Shown here in pieces: positions 48,701 through 61,810 of a stretch of DNA of 64,000 nt (position 1 is the first letter of the stretch; every line of letters begins with the position of its first letter). Made by a program: the position numbers and the translations under genes. Below the pieces are notes generated by a model. That model did not search any database. It worked only from the letters and a program-made list of their open reading frames with translations, and was not told where the DNA came from. The stretch is from Diprion similis (taxonomy: Eukaryota; Arthropoda; Insecta; Hymenoptera; Diprionidae). The stretch spans positions 3,100,001 to 3,164,000 of the forward strand of contig NC_060114.1 in the NCBI RefSeq assembly GCF_021155765.1, read 5' to 3'.

Positions 48701-51700
48701 GGATAATTTTCGGTGGTCTTGCGTTCTTGTTGAGACGTTTACCAATCCGGATCCGATACGTCATGCGGGCATCTGGCAATCCGTGAGGAAGTCATGTAAA
48801 ATCACATTCATTTTGCGCGCCTTACGATCCTGCACTTCCATTATGATTTCTTCTTCCTTTTGGCGCAGGTCCGTGTCAGAGCTAGCAACCACATCTCCCT
48901 CGAGTGAGAGCTTAAGGGCCTCCTTACCCAATTTATGTTTCTCAACGTCCGAGGCAAGGGTCACAACCGCCGCGGCTTTATCTTCAAGCATCTTCGCTGA
49001 TTGCTTAATAGTCTCCATATCGGCGCGAATTTTGTCAACAATAGCATATTTGACCGTAACGTCTTTGACGCTCTCCTTAAGTACCAAAACCGCCTCCTGG
49101 ACCCTGGGGTTTTCACCACCCCGTTAAGGATAAGGTTTAAAAAAAATTTCGTATCCTCTCAAAGACGCTAAATTATTCAAAAACACTGTATTTTACACAA
49201 ATTTGAATTAAATTGATTTAACCGTTTTTCGGGTATCGCAGGCGCTGCACCGTTATGTCACTGACCAGAAGGATTGACATTATTATCAATGGTATTGTTA
49301 GTTATTAATTAGTTCTGATACAATGAACATGTAAATGATACTCCAAATTTCCAAAATTCATTCACTTTTTCAGCTGTCTACTCTTATGTACCAACTTATC
49401 TCTGGTTTGATCGGACACTAATTCGACTCCCTTTGTAACCTGAATCGAGTTTCTCTTCTTTTTAGTAATTTTTCTTCCAATTATTCATCACAGGAATCCA
49501 GTTCTTGCGTTCCTCAGGGTATGGATACCTGTTTAATCGACATGCAGCCATGTGAAGAAGGCGTAGTAGTGCTGATGGCAGCAAGTTGCACAGAACTATC
49601 GCCAGAAATTCACTTTGCGATTGGTAATCCTCAAAAACTTGTTACTAAAAAATTTTTTCTTTTTTTCAAAATATCTTCACAGATTTGACAAGCCTTTCGA
49701 CCCGATATGTATTTATTCATATGTATATTATTCAGTTGCAATAATTGAATAACCAAATTTACGACAACTATCATTGTTGTTCAAAAACAAATTTTCTTTG
49801 TAACTGTAGTTGTGTTGTACTTCGATTATCAAATGTTTAGTTGTTTTTTTTTCTTGCATATAGACGTCCGGGGATCAAAAATATTTGGATATCAAAGAAT
49901 CAAAAAATGCCAACAAGAGCGTATCAGCAAATTTAATTTAAAGACTCTATGATTAGAAAATTTAAAATCATTCACAGAAAGAGCGTAAGCCAGAAAAAAA
50001 AAATTGAAAAACGACGCTACGCTCTTGTAATCTAATACTAGTTGACGTTTCATCTTACGAACCTCTGGTATTGAATTTGCTGAAAATATGAGTTATTTAA
50101 TCAAAGACATTAATTACGCTAAAAAATGAATATTTCTTGATCGTTAAAGTGCAAGATGTATAAATTCAATTTTATATACATTTTTGATGTAAAAAATACA
50201 GACTTCTTAACTTTATGTGTCTACAATGCATGCGCATACATTTATAGGTTTAATTCCACTTGCCGATACGACGTTAACGAATACACTAAAGTGGTTTATA
50301 CCTTTGAAAATTGGTCCTTTGCGATACCGAGATGACATCGAATCTACAATACTGTCGTATCGATTCATCTTGTCTGGATGGGAGGCCATTATATACAACC
50401 AACAGACGGTACTCATTGCGAACCGTGAGTAACATTTTTCAGTTTATAACAGTACTACTTACTTCTTTGGTGAAAGTTGAACATCTAAAAAGTGGATGGC
50501 TATGTAACAGTTCCGATTCTTAAGTTTTCTCATTCAATTTGATAAGTTTGTTCTGTCGATGTATAAACCCTGGACGAAATACAAATTTCTTCGGGGGTGT
50601 CGGGGAATATTTTTTCGTGAAACTATAAAGCCCCACTCAAAGCCTGCTCGCCGCTCGCATAAAAAATTCGCGTTCCTTCTGCATAAGTTCGGTCACGTTC
50701 CTTCTGTACGTATTTGGTGTATAATTTGAATTGAAGGTCGGACCATCAGTGATATTAATAATATAGTTTCACAGAAAAAATGTTCTCAACGCAAAGAATT
50801 TCGAATATCCCAATATGTAATTCGCAACTCTAAACTCCATTAATAATCAATCGTATCTCAGTTCATTTTAAATTTCGAATTTTCCCCGTAAAACTTGATA
50901 ATTGAAAATCGATGTATATAATATTTAACACATTCTTATGATCAGACTATGTGATGATTTAATATCAAATACTTATTTCGTAATATTCAGAAAAATGTCA
51001 CTTCGAATAATACATGATTAAAAAAATTTGCTGAAACTTGGTTTTTAGGGAACGATGAAATTCTTGAAAATCTACAAAAGCGTCTTTCGGTATCTAAATT
51101 TTTATTCGAATTATAGAAACGTTCGAAGAAATTCTAAAGAATCTTCCAATTTGCACCTATGACGTGGATAAATGCTTGCTACCCCAATACACACGCACAC
51201 ATATGTATTTCCAATTATGGAAAATCGGGCATGATACATACATATATAATAAATTAACGTATTATATCATAATTTGTCTTGTGTGAGTATATTATCAATA
51301 TAGAATCAATCGCTCGATGGACTCGGACACGTCAAGGCGGGCAAAGTGTGCGAAGAAGAATGAAAGAAAGTGAACTTATTCGGAGAGAACTTATTGAGAG
51401 AAACACCTGTACTTTTTATTTATGTTTATTTGATAAAGTGAATAGATTTTCGATGGTTCCGTTCCCATCCTCACTCAAAAAATAATAAAAACTAGAGATG
51501 GTACCCGCGTTCCCTAGATGTCCGTTAATGTGGCAAAAGCTGGGTGCGCACATAAGGGTTAAAATTAAAATATTGACTGAAAATGCTTTTATTTGAGTAA
51601 AGAAACACTTTTTGAGTGATTTTGAGATGTTTCGGACATGTTTCAGAAATTGAGTTCTTTTTTTCAAAATTTACGTTTTTCTCGCAATGTGAGAATAATT

Positions 51701-54700
51701 CTATTGTCAGAAAATTTTACCCCTATTACATCTACTTTACAATTATTTCTTTTCTCGCTTGTTCTCTGTTCAGAAAAGCCAGAAAATTCATACGTCATGT
51801 TAATTCTTCTGAACATATTTTTACAGGTATGTCGGAACATGATCAAGAGAAAATAGATCTGGTCAGAGGCGGTGAAGATAACATACTTGGCGGCGCACTC
51901 TGTTCAGGAACTCCGGTACTTTTCACCAGAAATCTGGGGCTGGTTACGATCATACCCATGGATTTCAATGCTCAAGATTTCAACATGTATGTCGATGAAA
52001 TTGGTCTATTCTGTTTACTAGGATTGTGCAAATAGTTTTAAATTATGAATAATTCGAGTCATTCGAGTATTCAATTCCATCGCTTCTGCTTTTCGAGTTC
52101 CGTTTGAATACTTGCATCGTTTAGAATCAAGTTGTTAGCAAGACGTCTTAATTTCTGTTCCAGGAGTTATTCCGACGCTAATTTCAGCCTCGATTATGGT
52201 GGCGGCAATTCGACATATGGAGCAGAGAATTTTGCTGCTCAATTGAGTAACAACGATTTGCAAGAAATGACCTTTACCTCAGACGGTGCAACGCAATTGA
52301 GTGCGGCGTTCCTTCTTAGTCTCAGACAGAATAAGGTAAAGTGCATAGAAAGATGAGGCGAACGTCTATTCGAGAATTTCAATTATTTATTCCATTTGTC
52401 ACACGAATTTATTGTATTGTATTAATTTTAGGAGTGCGCGAATGGTTTGCAATTGCGAATAATTTAACCCAGAGATTTGATAACCGTTCGAATTTATGAT
52501 TTTGCTTACTGACATTCACTAATTTTTATAAATTACATTCAATTTTCTATTCAGAAGAATCTTGACAGTCGACTAAGTAGTCTCAAAATGCGATAAAACT
52601 GGAGAATCAGGATTGAATAATATGAATGATTCGAACTATTAGAATTAGTGGAATAATTTTAACTATTCAAATTATACGAACTGTTCGCATACTCCAATAT
52701 TCGATTTGATTTTTTACTTGCATTTCTCTATTCCGTTTGATTTAATTCGACCACTATTGCAAAGAAAATATGTCAGATTGCCAGATTCAGATGAGAAAAG
52801 ATGCGAGAGTCACGTAAGAAATTGAAATTTTTTGCTGTCAGTGACACTTGATCTTCGTTGCCATACCGTCGGACGAATCGCGAAGTGCAAGTTACTCAGA
52901 GCAACCGGAATTTAACGCTTTTTCTATCATTGTACGAGCTTATAATTTTTACAGGTTCAATGTCAAGAAATATTGTCGGAACTTTTTCCCGTTCAAGAGG
53001 AACCGGTGATGGATATTGACGCAACTCTGGACACCACAGTCTTGAAAGTCGCTAAAAATCTTATCGACGATTACCCAGCCAACGATCCTCGATGGACGGA
53101 TCATAGAGACTTATGTTAGTAATCGAACAATTAAATCCTCGTGTCGCTTAATGTTGCAAAATCTGAATCCTGCGTGTTTGAAGCTATCAACCCTAATTGG
53201 TTACTCTGGATGAATTTCACCCCGAACACTTTTCAAACTCCACGCAGAGTCCCTTAGTCGTCATAATTTTTGTTAGGAAAGCTGAGAGAGCTTTTTTTGC
53301 GATCAACATATTTTTTATTGAGATTTTTATATCACTTTTTTGGAGCTAGGGTGAATTTCACCCTCTGTGACCGTTATGCGATTCTACTAAGATGTGACCA
53401 ATTCAGGGTAAAACTTGAAATCATTCGTACTGTTACATCCTCAAGTTATCAAATTATCCACACGGAAATGTTATCATTTTTCAAATTTGGATTTCCAAAT
53501 CCAAAAGTTGACATTTATCATGGCAGAATAAGTTTTTGATATTTCTATTTATCCATTAAGATTCAAGTCAATTTTCCGATGTTAAAAGGATAGTTTTTGC
53601 ACTTCTCTTCTTCATTATTACTAGATGTCACAAAAACTAAGTGTATCGATAAGTCTTGATCATTCAGGAAATGTTCGCTATAGGGCAGAACTTCGGAGTA
53701 ACTCAGGTCGGACACACTTTTCACCGATCGTTGAGGATCGCAATATCCATCTGTAACTTTTATTTTCTTATACTTACAGCTATGACAATAAATGCTGTTA
53801 CTGCCATGCAAATTCCCCACCAATTGGAAGGAAAACAGAAGGCCTTGGATCTCTTTATAGAGTTTTTGAAAGAATTCAATTTATGGAACAGGGTAAGCTC
53901 GTTTGTTTATCTCTTTTCGATCATCCCTTGAAAAATAAAACCGCTGTTTTATTAATAAATACTAATTTTCTCACAGTTCTGCGCAGTTTCGTATAGAGGA
54001 ATAATCATGGCCGCAACACATGTGTTGGGGGAATACGCTGAGAAAATAGTCGCCGCCATATCGATTTACAACTTACAAATGAGGTGACAGGTTTGAAATT
54101 TTCGTTACGTTGCTTATTAGTTTTTTCACTGATAACAATTTTCTAATCTCACAGAGGAGGTTGAAGCTGGTAACCCTAAAATAGCGAAAAATTGCAAAAC
54201 AATCATTATTTTGCTACTTAAACGTAACTTTGAAGAAGTTGAGTTCGTCTAATAATTTGTTTTTGCACGGTCTACTGGATTCGCATTATCGCATCAGCGT
54301 TACAAACTTCAATCTCATTCTCAGATCACTCATTCTTAATACTTAGCTTGAATCACCAATGTGAAAAATTAGCAACAAGTAATTATGCTTTTTACTCTAA
54401 ACGATTCTGCCCGTTATTACCTCTGATTTGATTCAAGATTTTTTACTCCATTTCACGTATCTCACAAACTTTTTGTGTGTCAATTTTTCTAGGTAATATT
54501 AATTCCCGTACCCCAAATTAAATAATTCGTCTCCTTCAGCAGCAAAAATTTCATAAAAATTTTGCTTCAAGGTACAATTACGAAGCAAATTTCTTGTCAA
54601 ATGTTTTTTTTTTTTTCTGCTATACCCGGATTTTCAGACATATTTAGATATTAGATGGATATATGTGGATATTTCAATTTTTCCAACTTCTTGAATGAGA

Positions 54701-57700
54701 TATTTAAAAATCTTGGATAATTTTGTGAAGTTTGTCGAGTACGAGAAATATTGTAAAAAAATGTCAACCAAATTATGATGCGATTCAAGGTAGGCTACGT
54801 TCCGTTTGAAAGCTGTTTGTTTTCCCTCCCGGCTGAAAACCTCGTACATAGCAAAGATTCCTGTTAAAAAATATCTCTAAGATCCAATTCTAAATGGTTG
54901 CTCCTGGATTCTGAAGTTTCTCTATTTAAATAACGAGGCAGTTGCCATTTTTTACTTTTTTCGTTTCAAATTGTACCCACTCAGCTGCATTTAATGATAC
55001 GAACTTAATCCCGAAAGTATTTTGCAGGGAATTGAATAGAGTTGATCTTTGGATGCTTCGTAGGGGAAAATAAATAAAAATTTGCTTTCATACGAAACAC
55101 CCGGAATGCATGAAATATGCACATTTCACAATTTTACACTCAACTCGTGAATATTGTATCTCTGTCTACAGATACAGTGACATCATGGATCCAATCATGG
55201 AACAAACCGTGAGTCCGGAAGCACGCGTTTCGGACGAGTTGACGACTCGAGATATATTTTACCGGGAAGTGAGCAACGTTCACGTTTACTTACCGTTACT
55301 TGTGAACAGTGCTTGCAAAGTAACCCAATCTGAGCGAGTCACAAATCAAGTAGCTCAGTACATCCTTCAAGTAAATTCACTCTTACTGGTAAGACAAACT
55401 TTCATATATTTATGAAAAATGTTGTATTCCAGTGTTCCAGCCATGATTATTGCGTTATATTCTTTCGTGCATATTACAGACCGCCTTACACGAGGTAGTG
55501 AAGTATCGACAGCAAAACGCAGTCAGATTCGTGCCAGCCAGATGTTCGAGCGGAATAACAGAATATCTCCCATGGACGGCAGCAACGGGCAAACAAGGAT
55601 TACGTAATTGTCTCCAAACTATGGTGCGTCAAGTTTTTTATACAATCAATAGAAATTTTCTACCATTGGGAATGTTTTCAGAAATGGGCAATTCATACTT
55701 GAAAAGCATTTTGGATACTTAGATTTGTGCAAGACATTTGTGCTTATTTTGCCAAATGTGTTTTTCATTTGGATCGTTCGATGTTAAATCACCAAAGTTT
55801 AACCCAAACAATTTATTTCTACTATATTTTTATAAAATATTCAACTTCCGAATGTATTGGTATGAAAATTAGAAACAATTCAGAAATCTTTTTTGAAATG
55901 AATCTGCTATGATGAACAAAAATCAGACGAATTAAAAATTCTTGGTGATTCGGAATCAATATTCTCTTCTCTACAGGGTACAAAAGATATTTTCTACTTT
56001 TATGTTTCGCGACTGAAACAAAATAGCAATGTGACCCAGAGAGCAATGACTCGGCATTTTGATATCTCAATTTAAGTTAAAATTATACTGAAATTAAAGT
56101 TTGCAAAATTGTGTCAAGTCAAACTTAAATGCCAGCCATACGTATCGAATTTGATCAAAGACAAAAAAATTTTGAAGGTCGGTTTATTGATGTTTAATTG
56201 GAGACGTATGATTTTTTGACACAATCAAAAAATTCTTATTCTAAGTTCTTTAGAAAATCTTGACTTGCCAATTTCCTAAAACATTTTACATCAAAAAATT
56301 AGTAAACGTGTATCTTATAAACACCTTGATTACGTTTTGACATTCACACGTTTGATTCCCTGTATTTTACGAGATATATTAATACGAGATATTGTTGTAT
56401 TATTTTTTAGACGAAAATGAGATTATTTATGTACAAAATGCAGGTTGCACAGTGGGTCTTTCGTTTCCCTAAAAGTACCCTATTATTTTTTCTTCCCTTA
56501 TAAGCACCCTAAAACTGAAGGTTTCCCCTAAATGTACCTTAAAGCGGTCAATTTCAAGACTGAAAAAATCAATTTGACACTTGAGAACAATTTTTATACT
56601 TTCAACTTAGCACAAGAACCAAAGAAATATATTAAGACTCAAAATTCCTATATTTCACAAAACCATCATTTTTATGGTTTAAATTGAGTTTCGTTGTGCG
56701 CTCATCCCAAATTATTTTATTTCTACATTTAGATGGAGATCTAAACATTTTTCTCAAGCATCGAATTGATTTTTTAAGTCCATTTTGGTTTATGCAGAAC
56801 AACGCAATTGAAAAAATTCTATAACGATCAAAATATGTGCGATAAATTGCAAAGAGTTTCCTTCAGAAATACGTTCTTATCGAATTTAGTCCTCTCACAA
56901 AATTACACCAGAGTCTTGACTCGAAACAGTGTTTGAAACATGAGTCTTAGAAAGCAAAGTTAATCTTATTTTCGTATATTGCAAAAAATTAAGAACAACG
57001 AGTCTATCTAACTAATGATGTAAAATGAACTCAATTCACATTATCTCTATGAAATAATCTAAGTAACGTTGATCACTGATCACTATAGCCATAATCCTAC
57101 TGTTTCTTCTACACATGAATAAATCGCATTTAAAACTCATTTACAAATCGTCGATTTGTCTTTCAGCAAAGTATAACTTTGAAGTACGGAGTGAATGGAA
57201 CGAGCGATCATTCTGTCCGAAACGAACTGTACGAGCAGCTGGTTAGTCTGGTTGACCTGATTCTGGATGGTAAAAAATGTCATTTGGAAAGTATACGTGG
57301 AACAGAAAAATTCGAAGTGTTATTGAAGCAGTATGAAAATGAGCGAGCAAACTTGATCCAACCGCTTGGTGAGTAAATGAATTTTGTCTGACTTAGTTGT
57401 ACATAATACCAGACATTTGTTCCTTTGTTTTCAGTAAAAGAAGAACAATACGAACAGGCGGCCATGCTAGCTGAAAAATACTGCGACTTTGCTTCCCTGG
57501 TACAAATCTGTGAACTAACGAATAATCAAAATCGACTCGATTCTTACATTGAAAAGTTTGCAGCGCAGGACTTTGTTGGATTTCTGTTTTCATGGTAATT
57601 ATCAATTTGGTTTTTAACAAAATCAATACACTTAGTTAAATTGATCCCGGAAAAGATTTTGAATTTGAATCAGTTCATATCAATTTTATGGATATTCGAA

Positions 57701-60700
57701 TCGATCTTAATTACTTTTCTAGGATTTTATAGATCGGCACAATTTTGCTTCTATTTCACGAGATTTCAGGGATTCTCAGCAGATTCTGTAGTGCGACGCG
57801 GTGAACAAATTCGAGACTCGCTACCACCTAACTCTTTGTGCATTGCTTCTGCAGGTACGTCAAGGATGGTAAACAAGGCAAATTAGTCGAGAGATGCAGG
57901 CGAGGCGGTGCAGTTGAATTGGCTGAAAAGCTGTCCGAGCATCCTTCCTTGTCTTGGGTGCAAGCTGCTTTATGCGATGAATTGCGTCTTGCTTCAAACA
58001 CTCTTCACACACTGGCCATGGAAGAAATTGAACTTGTTACGCGTAAAAAGGTAAAGTATTTTTTCACAAGGTGTTCGTAAGCTTAAAGTTCAACTTCAAG
58101 GCTGGAGAACAAGATCGAAGAGACATATACTTTACGTAAACTCGATTGAAAAATTTTGATATCTCTTAAATCCAATTCCAGAAAGTCACTCCCGAAACTC
58201 GAAGTTCTCCACGATCAAGTCCTTATCATTATATGCAATTGTATTATTTAAATGAGAAAACTTTACTTTCCAAAACGACCTGTTGAAATTGGATTTTAAG
58301 GGATATCCTTTCAAAAGAATTCCTTTATTACTATTCGCAACAAATTTTCACAATGGTAAAGAAATATTGACTAAAGCGTTCCTTCCAAACGAAACACTCT
58401 AATAAATATAGTAATCATAAGCAATCTTGCAACATTAAAAAAGTACCAAAGTATTTAAACGTCAGTTTCCTTCAATTACGTCCATTTTTAATTATCATTG
58501 ATTCAAACTGAAACTGTTACAGTTGAAAACAAGTTGAGTATACAAATGAAGAAGAAATCTTGACTACGGTTGCAATGTACGTTATACGCATGCCTATTCG
58601 TTGTAGAATTCCGGTGTATTAGAACTAACCGAAAACAGTTTCCTTTTTTTCGTATTGTTAATAAATATTTTGTCGACCACAGTCGATGCTTTCCCTATCA
58701 AAATTGGCGCTGTTTGCATCTGACGAGCCGGAGGACGAAGTAATCGAATGCGCTGAGAAGATAAATAGAGATCTCGAATTAATTGCTCACCAAGAAGAGC
58801 TACCAGCATCTGTACTTGCAAGTTATGGGTACGATATAGAAAAATTACGAGTTCTCACACCCACCGAACTCATCACGGTGCGTAAATCTTTGAATATTTG
58901 TCTGATTTATTTATTTTTTTTTCATTTTTAATGAAGCACATCCTATGTGTAGAGTTTTTATTGTGCTGTTTTCTATCTCCTAGTAACCCGAATGATGAAA
59001 ATTCCACTAGATTCGTTCGATTATAATCTACATCTAATTTTATTCAGAGAATTATTTTCCACAATCCCACCGAATCATATTTTTTTAAATATTTTTTTTA
59101 TCGCGTTAGCACCGATTAAATATTTAAATGTTTAACATTGCATCGGTATTGATTATGATTTATCAAATGGCAATACTGATTTTTGGCTACTCGAAAACTA
59201 CAAAATCTATTTCAGCAAATTTTAGGAAAATAATCCTGCGAACAGTAAGACGTCATTGCTGATTACATCGAACGAATTTACTGTATTTTTAACCACTTTA
59301 ACGCGATTTGAAATGAAACATCGTCATCAAAGCCTTTGTCAAGAGTTTTAGATATGAATTTTTTTTTAGATCATCATTAATTTGCGCTACTTTATTCGAC
59401 GCATTCTACCGAAATATCAGAACTTTCTTTTAATCATAAAAAATGATTAATAATGACCTGATTTTTCCCGCTATATCCTCCAGTTATATACATGTGACGA
59501 AAATTTGTTGGCGAGTGAATACGACTTCAAGAAAGCTCTGGATTTGCTCGACTTTGTTGATGAACAACAAGATAAATCTTCCTTAAGATTAAGAATCTGG
59601 GCCCGTGCAGCGAGACGAGATCGTTGGGACAGCGTAGGTAACAATCCTGAACAACAAGCGCAAAATACCGTTTTCTTCAAGCTAGTAGATTTGGCGCATT
59701 TCATGGGTGAGTAGATTTTATGGAGTTTACTTGCCAGTATTATTGAATTTCGATATTTTTTGTTTATTTTCTATTATTTCACAGATCTTGAACATTTTCA
59801 GGCGATTGGTCGATTTTTTTTCTTTTTTTTTTGACACTTCTCGAATTCCACAAATTTTTCACATCAGTTTAAGATGTTCTTAATTTTCTACAATCAATTC
59901 AACGTTGTTTTATTATTTGACATCGAAAACAATGCAACACAAGAAATCCGTATATTATGGCGTAGAAATTTCGATAGTCTGTTCAAAACATTTGAAAGCA
60001 TCAATATTTTCGCTTCAGTTTTATATCTACTGGCTAAAATTGCAAACAAAAAAAAAAAAAAAACAATTGAGTTAAAATCAATTGTGGCCAAATTCCACAT
60101 CTTGATTTCGAAAAAAAGCTCTTGAATATTAGGTATCGTTTTGTGTCTATATTAGTAAGTGAAAATCATAATATACTCTCGTTTGTGTAGCAAATTTTAT
60201 TGTCAGTCAGAGAATTCATTTGATACGTTTTATCAATTTCCTAATGAAATAGTCATGCGCTGAATAGTTACCAATTATTTTCTGCGCATGCTAGGAATAT
60301 TTTGTTAAAAATATAAAATACTAGAATTATAAACAAAAGTTTAGATATGGATGCTTATTTCGGAATTGCTTCGAAATTGTTCAAAATCTAGTGGATTTGT
60401 TCGATTTCATTCTACGATGACTCAGTTTATTTGGAAGACTATTTTCTACAAAGTCACTCAAACAGATTTTCTTTTTTTTAGTAGTCAATTCAATATTTCC
60501 ATTTCTTGATCATAATAATATCGGTGCAACGTTGTTAAATTGAATATTCAACGAAACCCTGTCTTTCGAATATAATTAGCCATCGTAGAATGAAATCGTA
60601 CAATTCTAGTAAAATTGAAACCATTTTGTTTGAATATTTAATATTAAACCATTGAATAACTCTGAAGCAAAGCATCGATATCGAGGTTTTTATTCATAAT

Positions 60701-61062
60701 TTGAATTTTTTCTAATTTTTTAATTTCTAAGAGATCTTGGAAATTGACAGATATAATCATTTGACAAATACTCAATGTGCTATATCCTAACAAAATGATT
60801 AAAAAGTGTCGATTTCTGACCAACCGATCTCCTCAAGTATCGATGCATATAACAATCACGGATTAGAACAAAATAAGTAATACTTCGTATTATCTTTACA
60901 GGTGCTAGAATTCAGGACTTTCTTCCACCGCTGGATGCATTGTTAACAGAGCCAGAACTTGGCAGTCTTGCTGGGTCGAGTAGTTTTCAATTTCTGATCA
61001 AAATTGGATATGAATATGTTTACCGTAACTATCAAGTAACCAATGAATCGTTACTGTTCTAG
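42741..61062 (+). CDS. Nup133: Nuclear pore complex protein Nup133, complete, 19 coding exons
   Basis: Y-complex (Nup107-160) scaffold nucleoporin, acting in nuclear pore assembly at the nuclear envelope. Coding exons: 42741-42835, 43883-44222, 46071-46388, 47692-47862, 49494-49623, 50248-50424, 51827-51986, 52164-52335, 52955-53114, 53780-53892, 53977-54083, 55172-55388, 55480-55623, 57167-57368, 57435-57594, 57855-58050, 58683-58877, 59484-59706, 60902-61062. Every junction is GT..AG, all phases match, and the sum is 3441 nt (1146 residues; human Nup133 has 1156). Residues ~1-45 are a basic Ser-rich tail. Residues ~50-520 fit the N-terminal beta-propeller ([14 protein letters not shown], then [11 protein letters not shown]). 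An ALPS-like amphipathic stretch with the core [17 protein letters not shown] lies near residues 226-243. Residues ~530-1146 form the alpha-helical stack. Recognition is from family knowledge. The start ATG has context gaaATGG. The 5' UTR is not defined, and no frame break was seen. Confidence 0.95.
46440..46925 (+). repeat. GAAATC-rich degenerate minisatellite in Nup133 intron 3
   Basis: About 480 bp are dominated by variants of (tgaaatc t/c tg), a unit of roughly 10-11 bases repeated dozens of times with drift, for example tcttgtgaaatcctgtgaaatc-like phrases. A few more copies occur at 47570-47630, just before exon 4. Confidence 0.8.
47411..47461. repeat. Perfect 22-bp inverted repeat in Nup133 intron 3
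   Basis: agtcttgaaaagaattttat ta at 47411-47432 is exactly complementary to 47440-47461 with a 7-base spacer, forming an ideal stem-loop in RNA or a cruciform in DNA. Confidence 0.85.
47917..48193. mobile_element. Hairpin MITE, copy 2 (Nup133 intron 4)
   Basis: Homologous over its length to the element at 4816-5112, with the same blocks in the same order (tgtgtccat, ttattggccgaca, accgcctgattgagcagc, cagaaaatgtccctagga, and the inverted second half). It ends 54 bp after exon 4 starts its intron, so it lies close to, but does not disturb, the exon 4 donor. Confidence 0.75.
48489..49105 (-). pseudogene. LINE ORF1-like fragment, antisense inside Nup133 intron 4
   Basis: Two minus-strand frames together form one degenerate ORF1 of a non-LTR retrotransposon. 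The upstream frame (49087-48761) is a coiled-coil-like region followed by [14 protein letters not shown]. The downstream frame (48779-48489) continues with [19 protein letters not shown], then [20 protein letters not shown] and [13 protein letters not shown]. The blocks R.RK.N.i.h.., RlGk....RP..i and DQTKKQR.Y...LR.EL match the RRM and C-terminal part of ORF1 proteins common in insect LINEs. The frame changes near 48770 and the RRM core is shortened there. No reverse transcriptase follows, so this is a dead fragment. Confidence 0.7.
50605..50790. repeat. Inverted-repeat-flanked segment in Nup133 intron 6
   Basis: attttttcgtgaaactata on the left is the near reverse complement of tatagtttcacagaaaaaat on the right; between them is a GC-richer stretch with the direct repeat cgttccttctg(c/t)a. 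Possibly a MITE. Confidence 0.4.
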
Positions 61063-61114
61063 TACAGTCTTTTTTTTTTTTGTAAAGAATGAATAACTAA
61101 TTTGAAATGTAAGA

Positions 61115-61120
61115 AATAAA
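61115..61120 (+). promoter_or_regulatory. Polyadenylation signal of Nup133
   Basis: A canonical AATAAA lies 53 bases after the Nup133 stop codon, followed by T- and GT-containing sequence (gaggtgtttttt). This suggests a very short 3' UTR. Confidence 0.65.
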
Positions 61121-61810
61121 AAAATGTTTTTAACTCGAACGAGGTGTTTTTTATACGAGAAAATGCTAAAGTCGCTCATACGAATTAATCTTCATAGAAA
61201 AATAAACTTTCGATGATCGATGTAGTAGAAATTGATGTTTGACCTTGTTAATATCGTGAGGAGTTTGGATAATTTGTCGTCACAGTAAAGCAAAAATTTT
61301 TAATTACAAAAATCTGAAACCTCCATTCTATGAAAAGGACGTTATAGTTACATAGAAGATGAAATTGATTTGTCTTACTACTTCTTTATGACATTTCTGA
61401 AAAAAATTTATTATTCAACAACGACGTTAACACCTTACAAAGATTTCAAATAAATTCAGAACAATTGTATTCTGCTCTAATTTAATTAATATGCATCCAA
61501 TCTTATCACCAATTTAAATTGTGTGTGTGTGTGTGCAATAATAATTATTAAAGTTTTGTGTGTCTGAAATTTATCTATATAAAATAACGAATTAAATTAC
61601 ATATCGAGTGTAATTTATCAGATCTGAAGTTTCTTTCTCCTATTATTATTATTATTGCTCCTTGCGATACAACATGCTATCGTGACAAACTTAACTAAAG
61701 TTTACATTTCAGCGGTAAAGATTTTGGAGAAAAGGATCGATGTAAAATATAAAACTAAAAATTGAAATCTTGAAAAAACAGAAGGCGCAAAGCTGACGTA
61801 TCTCAAGTTT

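Noticed and set aside
48783..49127. Plus-strand open frame of 114 codons inside Nup133 intron 4
   Set aside because: It is the complement of the LINE ORF1-like fragment on the minus strand, which carries recognisable motifs.
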